Origin: Glandiceps talaboti
Lineage: Eukaryota > Hemichordata > Enteropneusta > Spengelidae
Reading direction: 5' to 3'
Length of the DNA: 64,000 nucleotides
NCBI RefSeq assembly: GCF_964340395.1
Contig: NC_135555.1
Span: forward strand, 14,045,746 to 14,109,745
Positions 63,242-64,000 of this stretch are shown piece after piece (position 1 is the first letter of the stretch; each line of letters starts with the position of its first letter). The notes beneath the pieces were generated by a model that saw only the letters and a list, made by a program, of their open reading frames with translations, was not told where the DNA came from and did no database searches. A program made the position numbers and the translations under genes.

Positions 63242-63995
63242 AGCGGATTCATCGCTCGAAGAGATTTTCACTTCGGACATCGATGAAAGCGCAGTCAATG
63301 CTTTGGTTGGCTCTTTGGAAGCCCACCTTGCTTCACAAAGTACCCATGTACAAGCAGGACAAGTTTCAGCGAATTCTGTAGACAATAATCACGTAGGTAA
63401 TACATCGATTTCAGCCCCTACTATACTACAGGCAAAGGCAGCCCAGCAAGCACAAAAAACGGCTGTTGGCCAGAGTAGTAGCAATAGCAATTCTTTGTCG
63501 AATTCTCCGTTAAATGCTGTTGATCAAGCCAAAAATGGTACAAAGAACCAATCAGTGACGATCAATTCAGTTGTTGTGTCTTCAGGAACTACTACACCAA
63601 CAGCTGTGGTAGCACCAACAACAAAATCACAAGCTCAAGGAAGTGGTACACCAACGACTTGTGTTAGGATTATAACATTACCAACAGCATCGGGCAAACA
63701 AGTTCTGGCTACACAGAGTCTTGCTAATGTTAGTTTGCTTCAGAACGTATCAAAACAATCCCAAATTACAACGTCATCACCGATTGTAGCCGCACGAACG
63801 GTTATGAGTAATACTATCAGTCCTGGAAATGTAATAACAAATGTATCAACTGCTAGTCCATCTTCCACACCACCAACTGTGTTACGAATTGTGACAACCC
63901 AAGGAATACAGTCTAATGTGTCAACTGCTGTGCCTGTGAGCACAACCTCTCAATCAATGAACACCAAGGTCGGTGCTGCTGTGGGCAAACTCACT
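63234..63995 (+). CDS. TAF4: TAF4, TFIID subunit 4, first coding exon (partial gene)
   Basis: TAF4 is a core subunit of the general transcription factor TFIID and pairs with TAF12 through a histone fold. An ATG at 63234 in good context opens 254 codons without a stop. The first 33 residues, with SSLEEIFTSDIDESAVNALV followed by GSLEAHLASQ, match the short conserved N-terminal motif of TAF4/TAF4B. The rest is low-complexity Ser/Thr/Gln/Asn/Val-rich sequence with short repeats such as VRIITLPT and LRIVTTQG, as in the Q-rich activator-binding region. The exon probably ends after codon 254, where GTAAG (63996-64000) forms a donor in phase 0. The TAFH and histone-fold domains would lie beyond the window. 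Confidence 0.82.
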
Positions 63996-64000
63996 GTAAG

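Noticed and set aside
63071-63943. Minus-strand frames opposite the TAF4 exon
   Set aside because: Shadows of the TAF4 coding strand; the plus strand has the recognised N-terminal motif and runs open to the window edge.

Overview
This is animal (metazoan) nuclear DNA. Genes are split by GT-AG introns, some several kb long. Coding density is low, and the DNA is AT-rich and full of tetranucleotide microsatellites, tRNA-derived SINEs, small foldback transposons and decayed non-LTR retrotransposons. The conserved genes are bilaterian in character. A marine invertebrate such as a hemichordate, echinoderm, amphioxus or lophotrochozoan would fit, but nothing here fixes the species.

Layout. 1-13.1 kb: no gene recognised; microsatellites, two long hairpins and one reverse-transcriptase fragment. 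13.2-33.85 kb, minus strand: a complete CLPTM1L-type gene. Fifteen coding exons join in phase into 536 codons, close to the human protein's length. Its introns hold most of the SINEs, MITEs and a 51-bp minisatellite. 33.9-36.1 kb: head-to-head intergenic DNA. 36.1-49.0 kb, plus strand: a complete six-exon purine nucleoside phosphorylase gene (295 aa) with all expected active-site residues. 49-53.4 kb: degenerate tandem repeats. 53.4-56.7 kb, minus strand: a second PNP-family gene, tail-to-tail with the first. Its intron phases match, but many phosphate- and purine-binding residues are replaced. 56.7-63.2 kb: repeats and one tentative two-exon gene of unknown function (minus). 63.23 kb to the end, plus strand: the first coding exon of a TAF4 (TFIID subunit 4) gene, running to a splice donor at the last bases.

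The named genes have unrelated housekeeping roles: ER GPI-lipid handling, purine salvage and basal transcription. The most interesting item is the PNP paralogue. It is intact and normally spliced in appearance, yet its phosphate site seems dismantled, which suggests a pseudoenzyme or a new function. The second theme is small inverted-repeat DNA at several scales: 28-33 bp hairpins between direct repeats, 26-30 bp-arm hairpins with 16-nt loops, and several MITE families, one with a 9-bp target duplication.

Exon borders and translations were worked out by eye from splice consensus, phase continuity and remembered family sequences. No alignment or database search was run.
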